From contig CAICTM010000015.1 of the NCBI GenBank assembly GCA_903772945.1, forward strand, positions 1 through 64,000: a stretch of DNA of 64,000 nt, given 5' to 3'. Both the position numbers and the translations under genes were made by a program. Origin of the DNA: Seminavis robusta (Eukaryota; Bacillariophyta; Bacillariophyceae; Naviculales; Naviculaceae). Within the stretch, counting starts at the first letter, position 1; each line of letters opens with the position of its first letter. Positions 43,537 through 54,441 of this stretch are shown here, piece by piece. The notes below the pieces were generated by a model. That model was not told the origin of the DNA. It worked only from the letters and a program-made list of their open reading frames with translations, and searched no databases.

Positions 43537-46500
43537 ATGTTGGCAGCCATCTCTCGCTTCGACAAGCTGCACGCGACATCCGCCCAATCACCAAGGCAAG
43601 AGAGCTTTAGCAATTTGAGCGATGGAAGAAATGGCAGTAGTCATAATAATTCTATCAAGAATGGCAATAATACGAATAAGAGTCTCTCTCTATTGATTTT
43701 GGATCTCCATCGACTGTTGCATTGCATGGAAAGTGGAACTTCTCGTCCACCACAACAAGTAGTAGTAGTGGTGACATGGCAAGCTCTGAGACAACGCATG
43801 GAATTATTGCAGTCGCTGTGGCAACAAGTCCAACAATCCTTTCATGAAGAACAGATGAATGCCAGCGAGTCGTACAATGCCAGTTTCGAACGACCTCCCC
43901 AATGGTATCAAGACTACGAGCGACGAGTTTATCGTGCGACGCAAAAGGCACAAGAAAGAATTCAGGCACTCCAACGAGAAGCGCGTAAGGAAGACGATTC
44001 GATGCTGGACGCTAGTTGTAAAAGTATTGCGCATCAACAGGTCCAGCCGGATTTGATTGATCAAATCTTTTTCTCGCAACCAGAGGAGCAAGCAGAACAA
44101 CGGTCACAAGAGGAAGAAGATCAAGAGACCACTGAAGAGGAAACACCCGTAGAACTGGATTTGATTGGACAACCGATGCCAGCCACCCACAATTCACAAC
44201 AGGATTTGGACCACAGTTCCAGCCATCATCATCCTCAACGCCACAACAATAAGAGCCACAACAATTCAAACAACAACAACAACAACAATAATAATACTAT
44301 GGATATCCAAGCCTTTCAACAAGCCCAACGAGACCAAATTGAAGAAGCCATTTCACTCATGGCCAAACAAATGAAGGAAGAAACAGCTCGCATCCATGAC
44401 AAGTTAAAGTCACAAACACAAGATTTGCTCGACAATGTCGAAGATGTCGTGACGGAAAATGTGGACAAGGTCACCAAAGTGACAGAAGATGTGACCTCGC
44501 ATGTCGATAGTGGATGGCAACGAACCTGGGGGACCCTGACGTTGCTCATTCTCGTGGCATCCTTGTTCTTGTTCTCGCTCGTAACAATCTACATGATTCC
44601 CAAATACAAGAATACGAGTGCAACCTCGACACCCTCCAAGCTGTGTCGCATGGTGAATGGAAAACAGGAATGCATCGATGTCAATGCCTGGTTGACGGGA
44701 CAAATGAACGAGGAAAAGCAAGAAGAAGAAGAAGAACAAGTACGTGACGACGATTATTTGGACGATTATCAGGAACAACAACAAGAAGAATGTGAACTGA
44801 ACATGGATGGCACCTGTGTTGTTGAAGAAGATGTAGCTGATGAAACGGAACGATTGCAAGAAATGATGCGACAACAACGAGAGCAAGAACAAGCCGAGCG
44901 GGAGCGAGAACGACAGCAGCGCGAAGAACAGAGACGTTTGGATGAAGAATTTCGAAAACAGCGACAACACGAAATGGAAGAAAAACGGCGTCACGAGGAG
45001 GAGGAAAGGCGGCAAAGGGAGGAAGAAGAAGAACGACAAAAGGCGGAACGCGAAGAGCAAGCTCGACGACAACAAGAAACCGAGAGGTTGCAACGAGAGG
45101 AAGAAGAAAGACAGAAAGCCGAGGCAGAGCGAATTAGATTAGAAGAGGAAGAGGCCAGAGTGGAGGCAGCAAGGCAAGAAGAAGAACGTCAAAATGCTGA
45201 AGCTGCAGCAATGGCAGAAGCAGAAGAAGAACGGCTACAACGGGAGCAAGAAGAGGAACGGCTAAGATTAGAGGAGGAGGAAAGGGCGGAAGCATTAAGG
45301 TTGCAAGAAGTGGAAGCAGCTGAGCGGCTCAGACTTGAAGAGGCGCAGCGACTGCACGAATCTCAACAACACGACGTCGATCACAATCCAGACGGTGATA
45401 TGACTGACGAAGAGGATCTCGAGCGAAGGAGGCAACAAGCGCGAGAATGGAGAAACCAAGAAGACAGCGACGATGAAAGCGAGAGTGCGTCGGAAAATGA
45501 CATGGACGAAGAAGAACGATTGATCGAGGAGGAGCTGAGACGCATGGAAGAGGAGGAGGGTCAAGCACACATGGGAGAAGATCAACAGCAGCAAGAACAA
45601 GATACTGATGAGGAGTGGGAGCTGGAAAAACAACGGTTGCTCAAGGAGCGAGAGGACAGACATAAGCTGCATCTTTTACGACAAATGCAGCAACAAGAGG
45701 GCGGTGAAGGAGATATGGAACAAATGATGGCAGAACGAGAAAGGCTGAAGCAAGAAAGAGAAGATCAACTAAAGCGTCTTGACGAAGCCCGAGACAGAGA
45801 ATTGAAGCAACTTGAAGAGCAACGCCGACTGCGCGAAATGCAGGAAGCTGAGAGCACCGATGAAGGAGAACAACAACAAGAACAACCTGAGGAGGAAATC
45901 TCCGAAGAAGAGCGTCAAAAGCGAGAATTCTGGGCACGACAGAAGGCGAAGCAAGAGGAAGCACAAAAGCGGCAACAAATGGAGCAAGAACGACGACTCG
46001 AGCAACAACGCGCCGCGGAAGAGGCGGAACGGGAAAGAGAACGCGAACGGCAACGCGCCGAAGAAATGGAGCGGGCGGCCGAGCTGGAACGACAACGAGC
46101 AGAGGTTGCGAATTCTAAAGGTTTCGGGTCTTTTAATGCAGGTGAATCAGCATTTGTTGAACCGAAAGGGTTCGAAACGTTTGGCGAAGATGCACTGTAC
46201 AGACCTCGAGGCTTTCGAGATATTGACAAGAGAGGAGGCGCTGGCGGCGGCGGCGGCGGCGGCTTTGGAGGGGCGAATCTACCCATGGGCTTTGGTAGTT
46301 TTGGCAAAGAGGATACCATGCCAAAGGGGGTAGTTGGTGGAGGTGGAGGTGCATTTGGGGGCAAAGAAGGAGGAGCTGGTGGCGGTGGTGGTGAGGCCGA
46401 TCCCGGCAGTAGGCCATTCCGTGGCAAACCCTTTGCACCTCGAGATATCAGGAAAGCAGCAGCCTCAAATGATTACGAGGCTCTTAGAGACTACATCGAG

Positions 46501-46809
46501 GAAAGACCCGAGTGGATTGACAAAGCAGTAAGTCGTGACCCTGATATATGTTTTGTTTCGTTATCGACCACCCTGTGCCTGGCTCATTCTATGCGTGTGT
46601 TCTGTTCTTAGGACAAAAACTTTTGGTCGTCCTTGCACTTGGCAGTACGAGCTGGGAACATGGAGTCGGTGGAAGTTTTGCTCCAGGCAGGGGCCCCAGT
46701 TAATGAAAGAACTATTCAGGGGGTAACACCTCTGGGAGTCGCTCTCGACCGATTGGGAGATCAGCATCCGATGATTCAATTGCTCCAGAATCACGGAGCG
46801 GAGCAGTAA
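43537..46809 (+). CDS. Giant E/R-rich coiled-coil membrane protein with C-terminal ankyrin repeats
   Basis: Exon 1 runs from the ATG at 43537 to 46527 and exon 2 from 46612 to 46809, with an 84-nt GT-AG intron in phase 0; the product is 1062 residues. A single transmembrane helix lies near residues 333-355 (TLLILVASLFLFSLVTIYMI). After it comes about 450 residues of almost pure Glu/Arg/Gln/Lys, a predicted long single alpha-helix or coiled coil (EERRQREEEEERQKAER). Short GFGSF/GFETF repeats and a Gly-rich linker follow. The C-terminus, DIRKAAASNDYEALRDYIEE then LHLAVRAGNMESVEVLLQAG, is two to three ankyrin repeats. The arrangement suggests a membrane-anchored spacer or tether. The helical stretch is low complexity and will attract false matches. 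Confidence 0.7.
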
Positions 46810-46924
46810 AGAAAAGAAAAGAACTATCCAAGAATCTATTAGTGATTTTACAGACAGTAGTAATGGGTGTGTAATGCGGGGAAGGAAGAGTGAGTGGGGG
46901 CAATGCCTGTCTTCGAGTAGCGAG

Positions 46925-48453
46925 CTAGAGTTTGCATTCTACTTCGGGCGTGTCTGGGGCATCATCAAACTCAACCGCGACGGTGCGTTGTGTGCTGTGT
47001 TCGAACTTTCGTTGAGAGATAACGTCCTTTCCCTGACTGATCTTTCTATGGTGCGCACGAAAGACAACAATGGCCGACAACAGCATTATCAGAGAATGCA
47101 GGGCAGCCATTGACACTGCAACAGCTGTGAAGTTGAGGGCGCCTTCTGGCTCCTTGTAGAAAGAAGTGAGTGATGCCACAGCAGCCTTTGATGGAGGTTG
47201 TGTAGCGGCAAATATTGGGTCGGGTGTGGATGGTGCCGCAGTGGGGTACTCGTCGACGATCATGGCTTGAACCGTGTGGACGCCGCTGAAGAAAGTATCT
47301 CGATTCCAGAGATAGTCACGAACAAGTGTCTCGGATGATGTAGCAAAACTGGACAAGATGTTCCTCTGGTATTCTTCCGATGTTGTAGTGGTGTATCCGT
47401 CAGCAAACCAATCAACTTCCGCTGGCCCCCCTTGCAAGAACGTCACGTATACTTGCAATGTCGCTGCAAAGTCTGGATTCACTATGAGAACGTTGCCTTC
47501 ATGATCAAACCCATGGAACAGCCGCTGCTTTGTGATAACTACTTGAGAGTCCAAGATGTTGCCTGTTGGAGTAGATGCCGACAAGAATCGGAGCACAGAG
47601 TCTGAGAAGCTCTCCTGTGCTGATGGATCCATCTCCGCATCAATTGCTCCGGTCAGAAAGACCGCAAGGCCGTGGGTGGAAACCCAAAGGGGCGCCTCAT
47701 AGGTCAACTGCAAGTTTTCAACAAACACGGGATATTCCTCGTTCTGGATGTATGATTGGATGGCCTCGCCAAGTACAGATTGCAAAAGACTATTCCGATC
47801 GGAGGACATTGCAGGGGCATCTAGCAATTCCAACATAGAAATGGTTGCCTCCATGTTGGCGCAGTAGTGCTTGGTGCCTTTTGCGGCACCGGTACTGTTG
47901 CCTTGTTGCCGAAACAAGTCATTACAGATTTCTGTAGCACACGAGACACCAATAAGACAAGTAAATGAGAAACTCCCAAAGAATCAAACGCTGTGGACAG
48001 GTCGATGATCATCCCAAACACAGATTTACCATTCACTCTTGACTTTGAGCGGACAACAACAGTATCCTTAAGAGCAACTAGTGCCTCGTTGTTCTCCGCA
48101 ACATCTTTGATTGCCTTGACGGCACGTTTCTGCAAGAGAATGTCTACAAAGGTAATCGTACGTCGAATCAGATTCCAAGTGATCCCAGCCGAATCGGCAA
48201 ACTCCAGCCTGAAGGCAACTGTAAATGATGCCGTTTCGGATGCCATGACAAAACAAGTAGCCGTAGAAACGGATTCGGCTGGTGCGGTACAACAATCCAG
48301 ACCCAACGAAACTATGACATTGTCCTGAAGTCGAAGAGAGCTAGCTAGGTTTGAAATCTCTTTTGATGTGTTCCATTCAACGACTTGACGCACAGACAGT
48401 TTCTTAGGATGGAGCTCATCACCCTTTCGCACCTCTCTGGGCGTGGCTACCAA
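46925..48453 (-). CDS. Unrecognised type I membrane protein, 5' end not defined
   Basis: Exon 46925-47931 joins an upstream exon ending at 48030 through a 98-nt GT-AG intron (phase 1); the join reads SRVNEICNDLFRQQG. The upstream frame opens without an ATG before 48453, so the start, perhaps with a signal peptide, lies in a missing exon within 48460-48590. The visible part is about 476 residues. Most of it looks like an extracellular or lumenal beta-rich domain (VIVSLGLDCCTAPAES, LVRDYLWNRDTFFSG). A single helix near the C-terminus (AVAVSMAALHSLIMLLSAIVV) precedes a short basic tail (FRAHHRKISQGK). I recognise no family. It may be a surface or vesicular protein. Confidence 0.6.
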
Positions 48454-48590
48454 ATCGAATCTAATTTGAAGTTATCGGCGTGCTCTTCCTGTCCAACAAC
48501 GTAAACAGTGTTAATGAACGAGATGATGAATGATCCATTACAACTACTAGTACATGTATTATTTGCACGGTGCTACCAGGTTGTAGTCCT

Positions 48591-49295
48591 TTAGTCACCA
48601 CCATCACAAGCCAGAACGACTTTCTTATTGGCACTGTCCCACGCATAGCCACCCACAGTCTCTCCATTCAAGAGATTTCGGGAGACGTAACACTTTGTGA
48701 TGAGCATGTTTCCATCAAGTTGATTGGGGTGGAGAGGTGTCTCCGCATTCCGACGCCACACAATCCAACGAGGACAGCAGAGATCTGGTTCATTCTCCTT
48801 CATTGCTTCTTGATACGTACACAGCAAGCAGCATGGAGGCTGAAGAAATCCCAATCGAGCGTAGAAGGACATTTCGACAAACAATTCCCGAACCTCGTCT
48901 TCGGAAAGAACGTTGTTGCCATACACATCTTTGGGCTCCATGATCAAAGGGAGACTGTCATTGTCGTTGTCATTGTTCTTGGACGTGTTGTTCTTGGTAG
49001 TGTGGGTTTTGTTTTCTTGTTCACCAAGAATTTGCGGCTCTTCAGCTTGCTTCTGCTGTTGTTTTAGCTGTTGCTCTTTCTTTTGTTGCCAGCCTTGAGC
49101 CAGCTTGCGAGCATCGACCGACGTTGTCGAGTGCGAGTTCTCGGTGATGGAAGATGTCGGAGAAATAAGGTCACACTCCTCATTAGAAGCGCCACTGCTC
49201 ACCAGGAGACTTTCGCGGTTCACCATCCATTGATCTGAGCCTATGCTGCTGCGGCGTTTGGGTTGGAACTTGACGGTGGTGTCCTTGAAATTCAT
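48591..49295 (-). CDS. Unrecognised 234-aa protein
   Basis: The first ATG is at 49295. The N-terminal half is polar (Gln/Lys/Asn-rich, with KKEQQLKQQQKQAEE and KNNTSKNNDNDNDS). The C-terminal half looks folded: DEVRELFVEMSFYARLGFLQ, then CCLLCTYQEA, CCPRWIVWRRN and NMLITKCYVSRNLLNGETV. The two Cys pairs (about residues 160-163 and 178-179) could bind metal. It lies in tandem with the membrane protein downstream. No family is recognised. Confidence 0.55.
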   Translation of the reverse strand: MNFKDTTVKFQPKRRSSIGSDQWMVNRESLLVSSGASNEECDLISPTSSITENSHSTTSVDARKLAQGWQQKKEQQLKQQQKQAEEPQILGEQENKTHTTKNNTSKNNDNDNDSLPLIMEPKDVYGNNVLSEDEVRELFVEMSFYARLGFLQPPCCLLCTYQEAMKENEPDLCCPRWIVWRRNAETPLHPNQLDGNMLITKCYVSRNLLNGETVGGYAWDSANKKVVLACDGGD

Positions 49296-49474
49296 GGTTC
49301 TGTTGTTCAATCCTCAAATATATAAACAAGGCAGCAACAATAACCTTGACATCTTCTGGCTTCCGTTGGAGCACTCTTGGACTTGCAGCAACGTTGATGA
49401 GCATTTGAAGCAAAAAATGAGAGAAATTAACGTATCTCAGAAGGGGGAGAGTCGTTAAATCTTCTCTTGGCCAT
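49296..49474. other. Upstream region of the 234-aa protein
   Basis: Short intergenic segment between the ATG at 49295 and the MITE-like element. No ORF is supported. Confidence 0.4.
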
Positions 49475-49713
49475 ATCCACACTCAGGTTTTTACAAGGAA
49501 CTTGTCACCTTGACAGGATATTTCCCTTATTTTGCTTTTTTCAGTCCTCAGAAACAGTCCAAAAAGGCTAAATTTAAATACGGCCCCAATCAAAAATTGG
49601 CGATTTGGTGCTTTTAACTACCGGCTTTTTCAGGTTTTCAAAGAAACAAGTTGTCACTCTGACAAGTTAGGGTCCTAATTTGTCATAGAAACGGTAAAAT
49701 CCTGAGTGTGGAT
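49475..49713. mobile_element. MITE-like element
   Basis: A 239-bp element begins ATCCACACTCAGGTTTTTAC and ends with its near complement, GTAAAATCCTGAGTGTGGAT. Inside, AACTTGTCACCTTGACAGG near the left end pairs with a TTGTCACTCTGACAAGTTAG block near the right end, so a second inner inverted pair exists. There is no coding content. The superfamily is not assigned and a target-site duplication is not clear. Confidence 0.65.
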
Positions 49714-49819
49714 CGGTACCGGCGTACCGGCGGTTACGGTACCCGGAGGTATGTACAGGATTCGAACACGAGGAAACATACATGTAGCATACCAGTGCCG
49801 GTATCATTCTGTGTAGCTA

Positions 49820-50180
49820 TTCAAGACTGTTGGTTCCAGCTTTGAGGAGGAAGCTATGCTATGGCAACAGCCAGGGTATTTTGGGAGAGATTCGACCTGG
49901 CATGCGGCTTGCCCGTAATGGAACTGTCATCGCTGATGCCTTTGGCAATGTATGGCAAGTACTGAACCAAAGCTCTTCCAGACCAGCAGGTTCCCCCAGC
50001 ACCCAGTAAGTTCACCATGCCCAACATCGAGAAGGTGGGACGTTGCTGCCTTGGAGAAACCATTGCTAGACATGCTGCAGAGAAGCGTGTAAGCACTGGG
50101 GTAGCCCGAAGGATCATTGTGTCAATAATGTACTGGCTACTTGCTGAAGCAGGAGCTTTCTTTAGAAGAAGCATTCTATG
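49820..50180 (+). pseudogene. Paralogous fragment of the unknown sequence at 20463-20940
   Basis: Coding-like blocks in order are TTTGAGGAG (FEE), SQGILGEIRPGMRLARNGTV then ADAFGNVW, and CCLGETIARHAAEKRVSTG. They match the minus-strand fragment at 20463-20940 in order and in DNA (AATGGAACTGTCAT shared). One frame covers the first two blocks, then stops; the third follows within 30 bp in another frame, too close for a usual intron. A decayed gene copy is the simplest reading. Function unknown. Confidence 0.4.
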
Positions 50181-50294
50181 AAGGAATAGTAAACATAGAA
50201 TGCGGCTGAACCTGCTATTTGTTCTCATGATATTTACAGCCGTAGCGGCCAAGCTAGACGTCTGGAGCTAGCACAGGTCTTCTTCACTAACTAA

Positions 50295-51683
50295 CTAAAG
50301 CAAGAAAACTTGTTCTCGACAAGACTGTCGGAGAATCTTGCGTTCTACTTGCACCACAATCTTGTTCATGAGGATCGGACACTGCTGCTTGCAGATGGAT
50401 TCAATCTCTTTGGGTGTTCTGGATTGGAACAACTCCAACGGAATCCCCACTTGGTCCAGATCTCTCTTGACATTCATGTTTTTAATGCCCAATGTCCGCA
50501 CTGTCAAGACTTCCAAATCGCCCGGGACATTGATATCTTCGACCCGTTCGATATAACTGACGGCTCCGACAATTTGATCCGGACTGAGACTATTGACATA
50601 ATTGACGGACAAAATTTCCTCGTGAAGAATTTCGTGCAAATCTCGAGCCGATGCCGACATGGCCAATCCCAAGACGAGCCCAGCGGGGATGAGGATCTCC
50701 GAGTATCGATCGTACTTTTTGGTATCAAAGTGACGTTCGTGAGTCAACCTGGCCAAAGATGCTAATTGTTGACTTTGGGAAAATGTCAAGGATCGATTCA
50801 TGCTGTGCAGAATGCACTGTCCTGCATGAAATCGAGTCAGGGTATGGCTGGGTTCTTCAGCTAGCACGGTGTTGGCTTTGGAGAGCAAATGATCTCGAAA
50901 CAAGTATGCCTTGTCGGGCTCTTTCATGTTGGCGGATGCAGATGCATTGGATTCCGGGACGGCCAAGGGAAAGAGCAATCGTTTGTCGGCTCGCATGCAC
51001 AATCGTCCACGGTGATTGTACAAATCACAGGTAAAGTGAATGAGCGAATGGGATCCATCCGATGTGTTTCGAATTTTGTTGACTTCAAAGGACTTGCGAA
51101 AGGTATCACCGGCAAATGTCGGCCACAAATACCAGACGCGACCAAAGCCCACCTGTACTTTGGCAGCATCTTCGTGTGTCATGCTGGACGTGAGAAAGAG
51201 CGCCAGGGAGAACGGAATGACTCGATCTTGGAGGCCCATAGTCCGGCAAAAGGGTCTGCTGGTATGGATGCGGTCTTGGGAATAAAAGGCAGCATGCCAG
51301 AATTCCTGAATGGTCTCGGTGACGGTCATCTCGTACGGAATTTCGAGGCGATCGCCAGGTCGCAAGGACATCAAATCGACAGCGTGATCCACCGTCGAAC
51401 CCTTGAGTAGTTTGGCCGCATCAGAATCGCTTCCAAAACTGCTGCTGCTGGTGCCACCCGAAGAATAACTCCCACCTCCCGATTTAGGACTCGATTCTGC
51501 TTCCGCCTTGTTGTTGCTGCTGATGATGCCGGACGACCGTGCCGCCTTGGGAACCGCTCCGTTGATGCCCGACGTGACTCCATTCAGGGAAAAGGAAACT
51601 CGAGGACCACAGTCGCAAGGCGAGGAACGCAACGATCGTCGGCGTGTCGCCAAGCGACGAGAGAACGAAGAAAGCGACCTCAT
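50295..51683 (-). CDS. MaoC-like double hot-dog dehydratase, mitochondrial type
   Basis: The ATG at 51683 gives 462 residues starting MRSLSSFSRRLATRRRSLRS, an Arg/Ser-rich acid-free presequence that predicts mitochondrial import. After a Ser/Gly linker, residues about 110-235 form a first hot-dog domain (PYEMTVTETIQEFWHAAFYS, VGFGRVWYLWPTFAGDTF with the MaoC-type G-D-T, FTCDLYNHRGRLCM). A second lies at about 320-410 (EILIPAGLVLGLAMSASARD, then VSYIERVEDINVPGDLEVL). The paired arrangement resembles mesaconyl- or itaconyl-CoA hydratases and related acyl-CoA hydratases. The catalytic Asp/His pair is not certain by eye. A single exon. Confidence 0.7.
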   Translation of the reverse strand: MRSLSSFSRRLATRRRSLRSSPCDCGPRVSFSLNGVTSGINGAVPKAARSSGIISSNNKAEAESSPKSGGGSYSSGGTSSSSFGSDSDAAKLLKGSTVDHAVDLMSLRPGDRLEIPYEMTVTETIQEFWHAAFYSQDRIHTSRPFCRTMGLQDRVIPFSLALFLTSSMTHEDAAKVQVGFGRVWYLWPTFAGDTFRKSFEVNKIRNTSDGSHSLIHFTCDLYNHRGRLCMRADKRLLFPLAVPESNASASANMKEPDKAYLFRDHLLSKANTVLAEEPSHTLTRFHAGQCILHSMNRSLTFSQSQQLASLARLTHERHFDTKKYDRYSEILIPAGLVLGLAMSASARDLHEILHEEILSVNYVNSLSPDQIVGAVSYIERVEDINVPGDLEVLTVRTLGIKNMNVKRDLDQVGIPLELFQSRTPKEIESICKQQCPILMNKIVVQVERKILRQSCREQVFLL

Positions 51684-52549
51684 TTGTTTGTCTCTATCTA
51701 TCTAGCTAGCAGTAGCGAGCCCGTAGATGCAATAAGCGACTCTTCTTTGTGTCATCATGTCATGTCATCTGTGCGAAGGCTCTCCAGAAAGAAGAACAGA
51801 AAAAGAATGAAGGCGAAAGATCGCATGATAAGGTTCAGGGTTTTTCTGTAGAACGAAAGACACAGACAAAACCACGTCTGAACCAAACGCAACGCCCATA
51901 CCGGTACCAGGTAGACAACACCAAGCAGCTATCCTTTCTTGGTAGGTTCATCTCTTTCAAGACAGACACCGAGTAAACTGGAGTGGAGTTGGGCCCACCC
52001 GGTCAAGATCCCGCAGCTGATTCCAACTACATCGTACCTGGTACCATTTTTGTGATGAAGATGCAAAAGTCCACTCTAATCGTGACAGTTTTGGCTGTCA
52101 TTTGCAGTTTTGGCTGTTGCTATTGACTTGCAGTACGAGCATTGGACCGTAACATCGAGTTATCCACAGACAAGATGCTTCAGCGCTATGCCTTGGCCAC
52201 ATTCTAATTTGCTCTGCATGACGGCTGGCTAGCTAGTGGAGTTTTCAGGGAGGTTGCGTCCCGATCTCGATTCTGGCTGAGGCGTCAAGCGCTCGTGTGT
52301 GTACCAGTACAGGCCAGCTGCGAATACCATTCCAGCCGCATTCATGACAAGAAAAAGTGAAGGATTGCCTACTAATAAGCTGATGTTGTTACTTCAATTT
52401 GCTGTCATCACTGTCAGAAGCACTACGTGTGAATGCTGCTTCTGACAAAAAGTCATTCGCAAAAGACCATCATCAAACAAAGAAGGTACCAGGGGCGGGA
52501 TCTATCCACAGCACGGAAACCAAAAAGATCTCTATGCTGTGGTCCCTTG
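51684..52549. other. Intergenic between MaoC-like and ArsS-like genes
   Basis: No supported gene. CAGTTTTGGCTGT is present twice in tandem near 52086-52120. A GCTAGCTAG tract is near 51702. The last part is the ArsS-like 3' UTR. Confidence 0.5.
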
Positions 52550-54007
52550 TCAGCTGGATCCCATTCCGGCGGTGCAGCCAAAGCAATGGTTGTCTGTTCG
52601 GATCGCTTGATCTTGCAGGCTTTCAAATGAATCCACATCAAAGACAGACAACCCCCCTTGGTGGATCTCATCCACTCCAACTCCATAACCCAACTGTTGA
52701 TTAAAGTCACAGTCGAAGATCTTGCCATCGTATCCAATACTCACCGTGTCAAAGCACATGAGAGACTTCATGGTATCCTTGTTAAAGTTGCGCTGGAGCA
52801 AGTCCATGTAATCTTTCAACTCTCCTCGACGATACAAAAAGTCGGCAAAGCGTTTGATGGGCATATTGGTCATGGTGAAGAGTGAATTAAAGAGAATGCC
52901 AAAGTTTTCATCCAACTCTTCCTTGTATTTGGCTTCCAACTTGACTTGTTCGGGTGGTAGGAATGCCCCAAGTGGATTGTAGACTAGGTCCAAAGGCGGC
53001 GACCCCGAATCGGGACGACCATATCCGGCATCATTTAGGGCCAAGAGAGCTGCAATGCTCCTTTCAAAGACTCCATTACCTCGTTGTTTGTTGACATTTT
53101 CGGCACTGTAACAGGGAAGACTAGCTACGATGCGAACATTGTTCTCCTTGAGAAAGTCGACAAGGTCGTCTTGCCCCGGTTCCTGCAAGACCGTCAAGTT
53201 GCAGCGGTCAATAATCTCCAAGTCGGGTCGTAAATCACGTGCCATGGTCACCAAATATCGAAAGGATTGATTCAATTCGGGAGCACCACTGTTGGGAGTG
53301 TACAAGGAAAGGGTAAGGATGGGTACCATACGAGAAGAAGATGATCCGATGATCGTGCCATTTCTTTCCATTCCAGCAACTTACCCAGTGATATCCAAAG
53401 TTTGAATGGAAGGAGACGCCTTTAATAGTTCCAAGCACTGTAGCACCACATCATTTGCCATTTGCTCTTCTGTACGCAAGGGGGAACTCTCCACGTGACA
53501 ATGAGCACACGCTTGATTGCAATACAAGCCAATATTGATTTGCAACACTGTCGGCGCCTTTTTCCGCGTCAAGGTAACCTTGTCGGTTGATTGAAGCTGC
53601 GTCTGCAAAAAGTCTTCAAAACTAGGAATGCCCAAATCATCCAAGGCACGTCGTCGCTTGAGCCGTTCTTCTTTGCTCATTTGAGCCGCTCCGACACTCT
53701 TTAATCGCTGTTCGGTATCTTGAAACTCCGCGTCATTCTGGAGCTCATCCATGGTTTGATCGATCAGTGTGTTACCAAAGAGATCCTCTCGACGCCACGG
53801 CTTGGCACGGGTGAGACGAATCTTGTCAACCTCCACCGATGTCTTGCCATAGTCAGGCAGGTCGGGGGTAGACGAGGCAGCTTCCTTTTCGACCGACGCC
53901 GAGCGAGTAATAGTCCGCCCTCTTGACAGTCTTTCATGGAAAATTTGGAATGCCTGTACTTCTGTGGCAGCCATGCAGATTCCCGCCACCGCCAGGGAGA
54001 GCCTCAT
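52550..54007 (-). CDS. ArsS-like radical SAM protein with plastid-type presequence
   Basis: Exons 53385-54007 and 52550-53288, with a 96-nt GT-AG intron (phase 2) and 1362 nt in total, give 453 residues. The join reads LDITGGAPEL, a motif of arsenosugar-synthesis radical SAM proteins (ArsS). The [4Fe-4S]/SAM site CNQACAHCHVESSP sits near residue 177, and the C-terminal half carries PLDLVYNPLGAFLPP, LMCFDTVSIGYDGKIFDCDFN and CFGCTAGMGSS. The frame stops right after GSS, a few residues shorter than I would expect. The start at 54007 gives MRLSLAVAGICMAATEVQAF, a signal peptide with an A-F junction, the diatom plastid type. The likely role is making arsenosugar precursors from dimethylated arsenic in the plastid. 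Divergent from the LHC gene. Confidence 0.85.
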
Positions 54008-54441
54008 GGTCAACGATCGACGAGTTGGTGTGTTGGTGTCCTCTAATACAAGAACTTGTAAGCTTCGGATGAAGCGAAGAAGCAAAGAATAAATGGCTCT
54101 CCACTCTCATCATCGTCACATTCTTCGGCACCTGCCTCCAACAGCCTGAGCAGCTTTGCTTGCTTCTCGTATACCTACTTACTTTTAACCTTATTTCAAA
54201 ACGTGACACAAAAAGCTGCAAGACTTCAAGGATTCGGAGGCATGTCTGCAAGTCACGAGTGCGGGTTGAAGTGAAGGTTGCGTATCTTGCTGCTGCCAAG
54301 GAGCAACAGGAGCAGCTATGCTACGTTGTGGCCGTGTTGAACCCCTTTGGAAAGAAGCCTCTCCCTGTTGTGCCTTCTTATCATCCAGGTAGTGAGTAGT
54401 TACCCACACAGTTAGTTGTCAGACTTTGTAAACCAGCCACC
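54008..54441. promoter_or_regulatory. Shared divergent upstream region of ArsS-like and LHC genes
   Basis: 434 bp separate the two start codons. No ORF, and no recognised light-responsive motif could be assigned by eye. It probably contains both promoters and both 5' UTRs. Confidence 0.45.

Noticed and set aside
44410-45093. Minus-strand frame rich in Leu/Phe
   Set aside because: It is antisense to the E/R-rich coiled coil; GAA/GAG codons read backwards give TTC/CTC.
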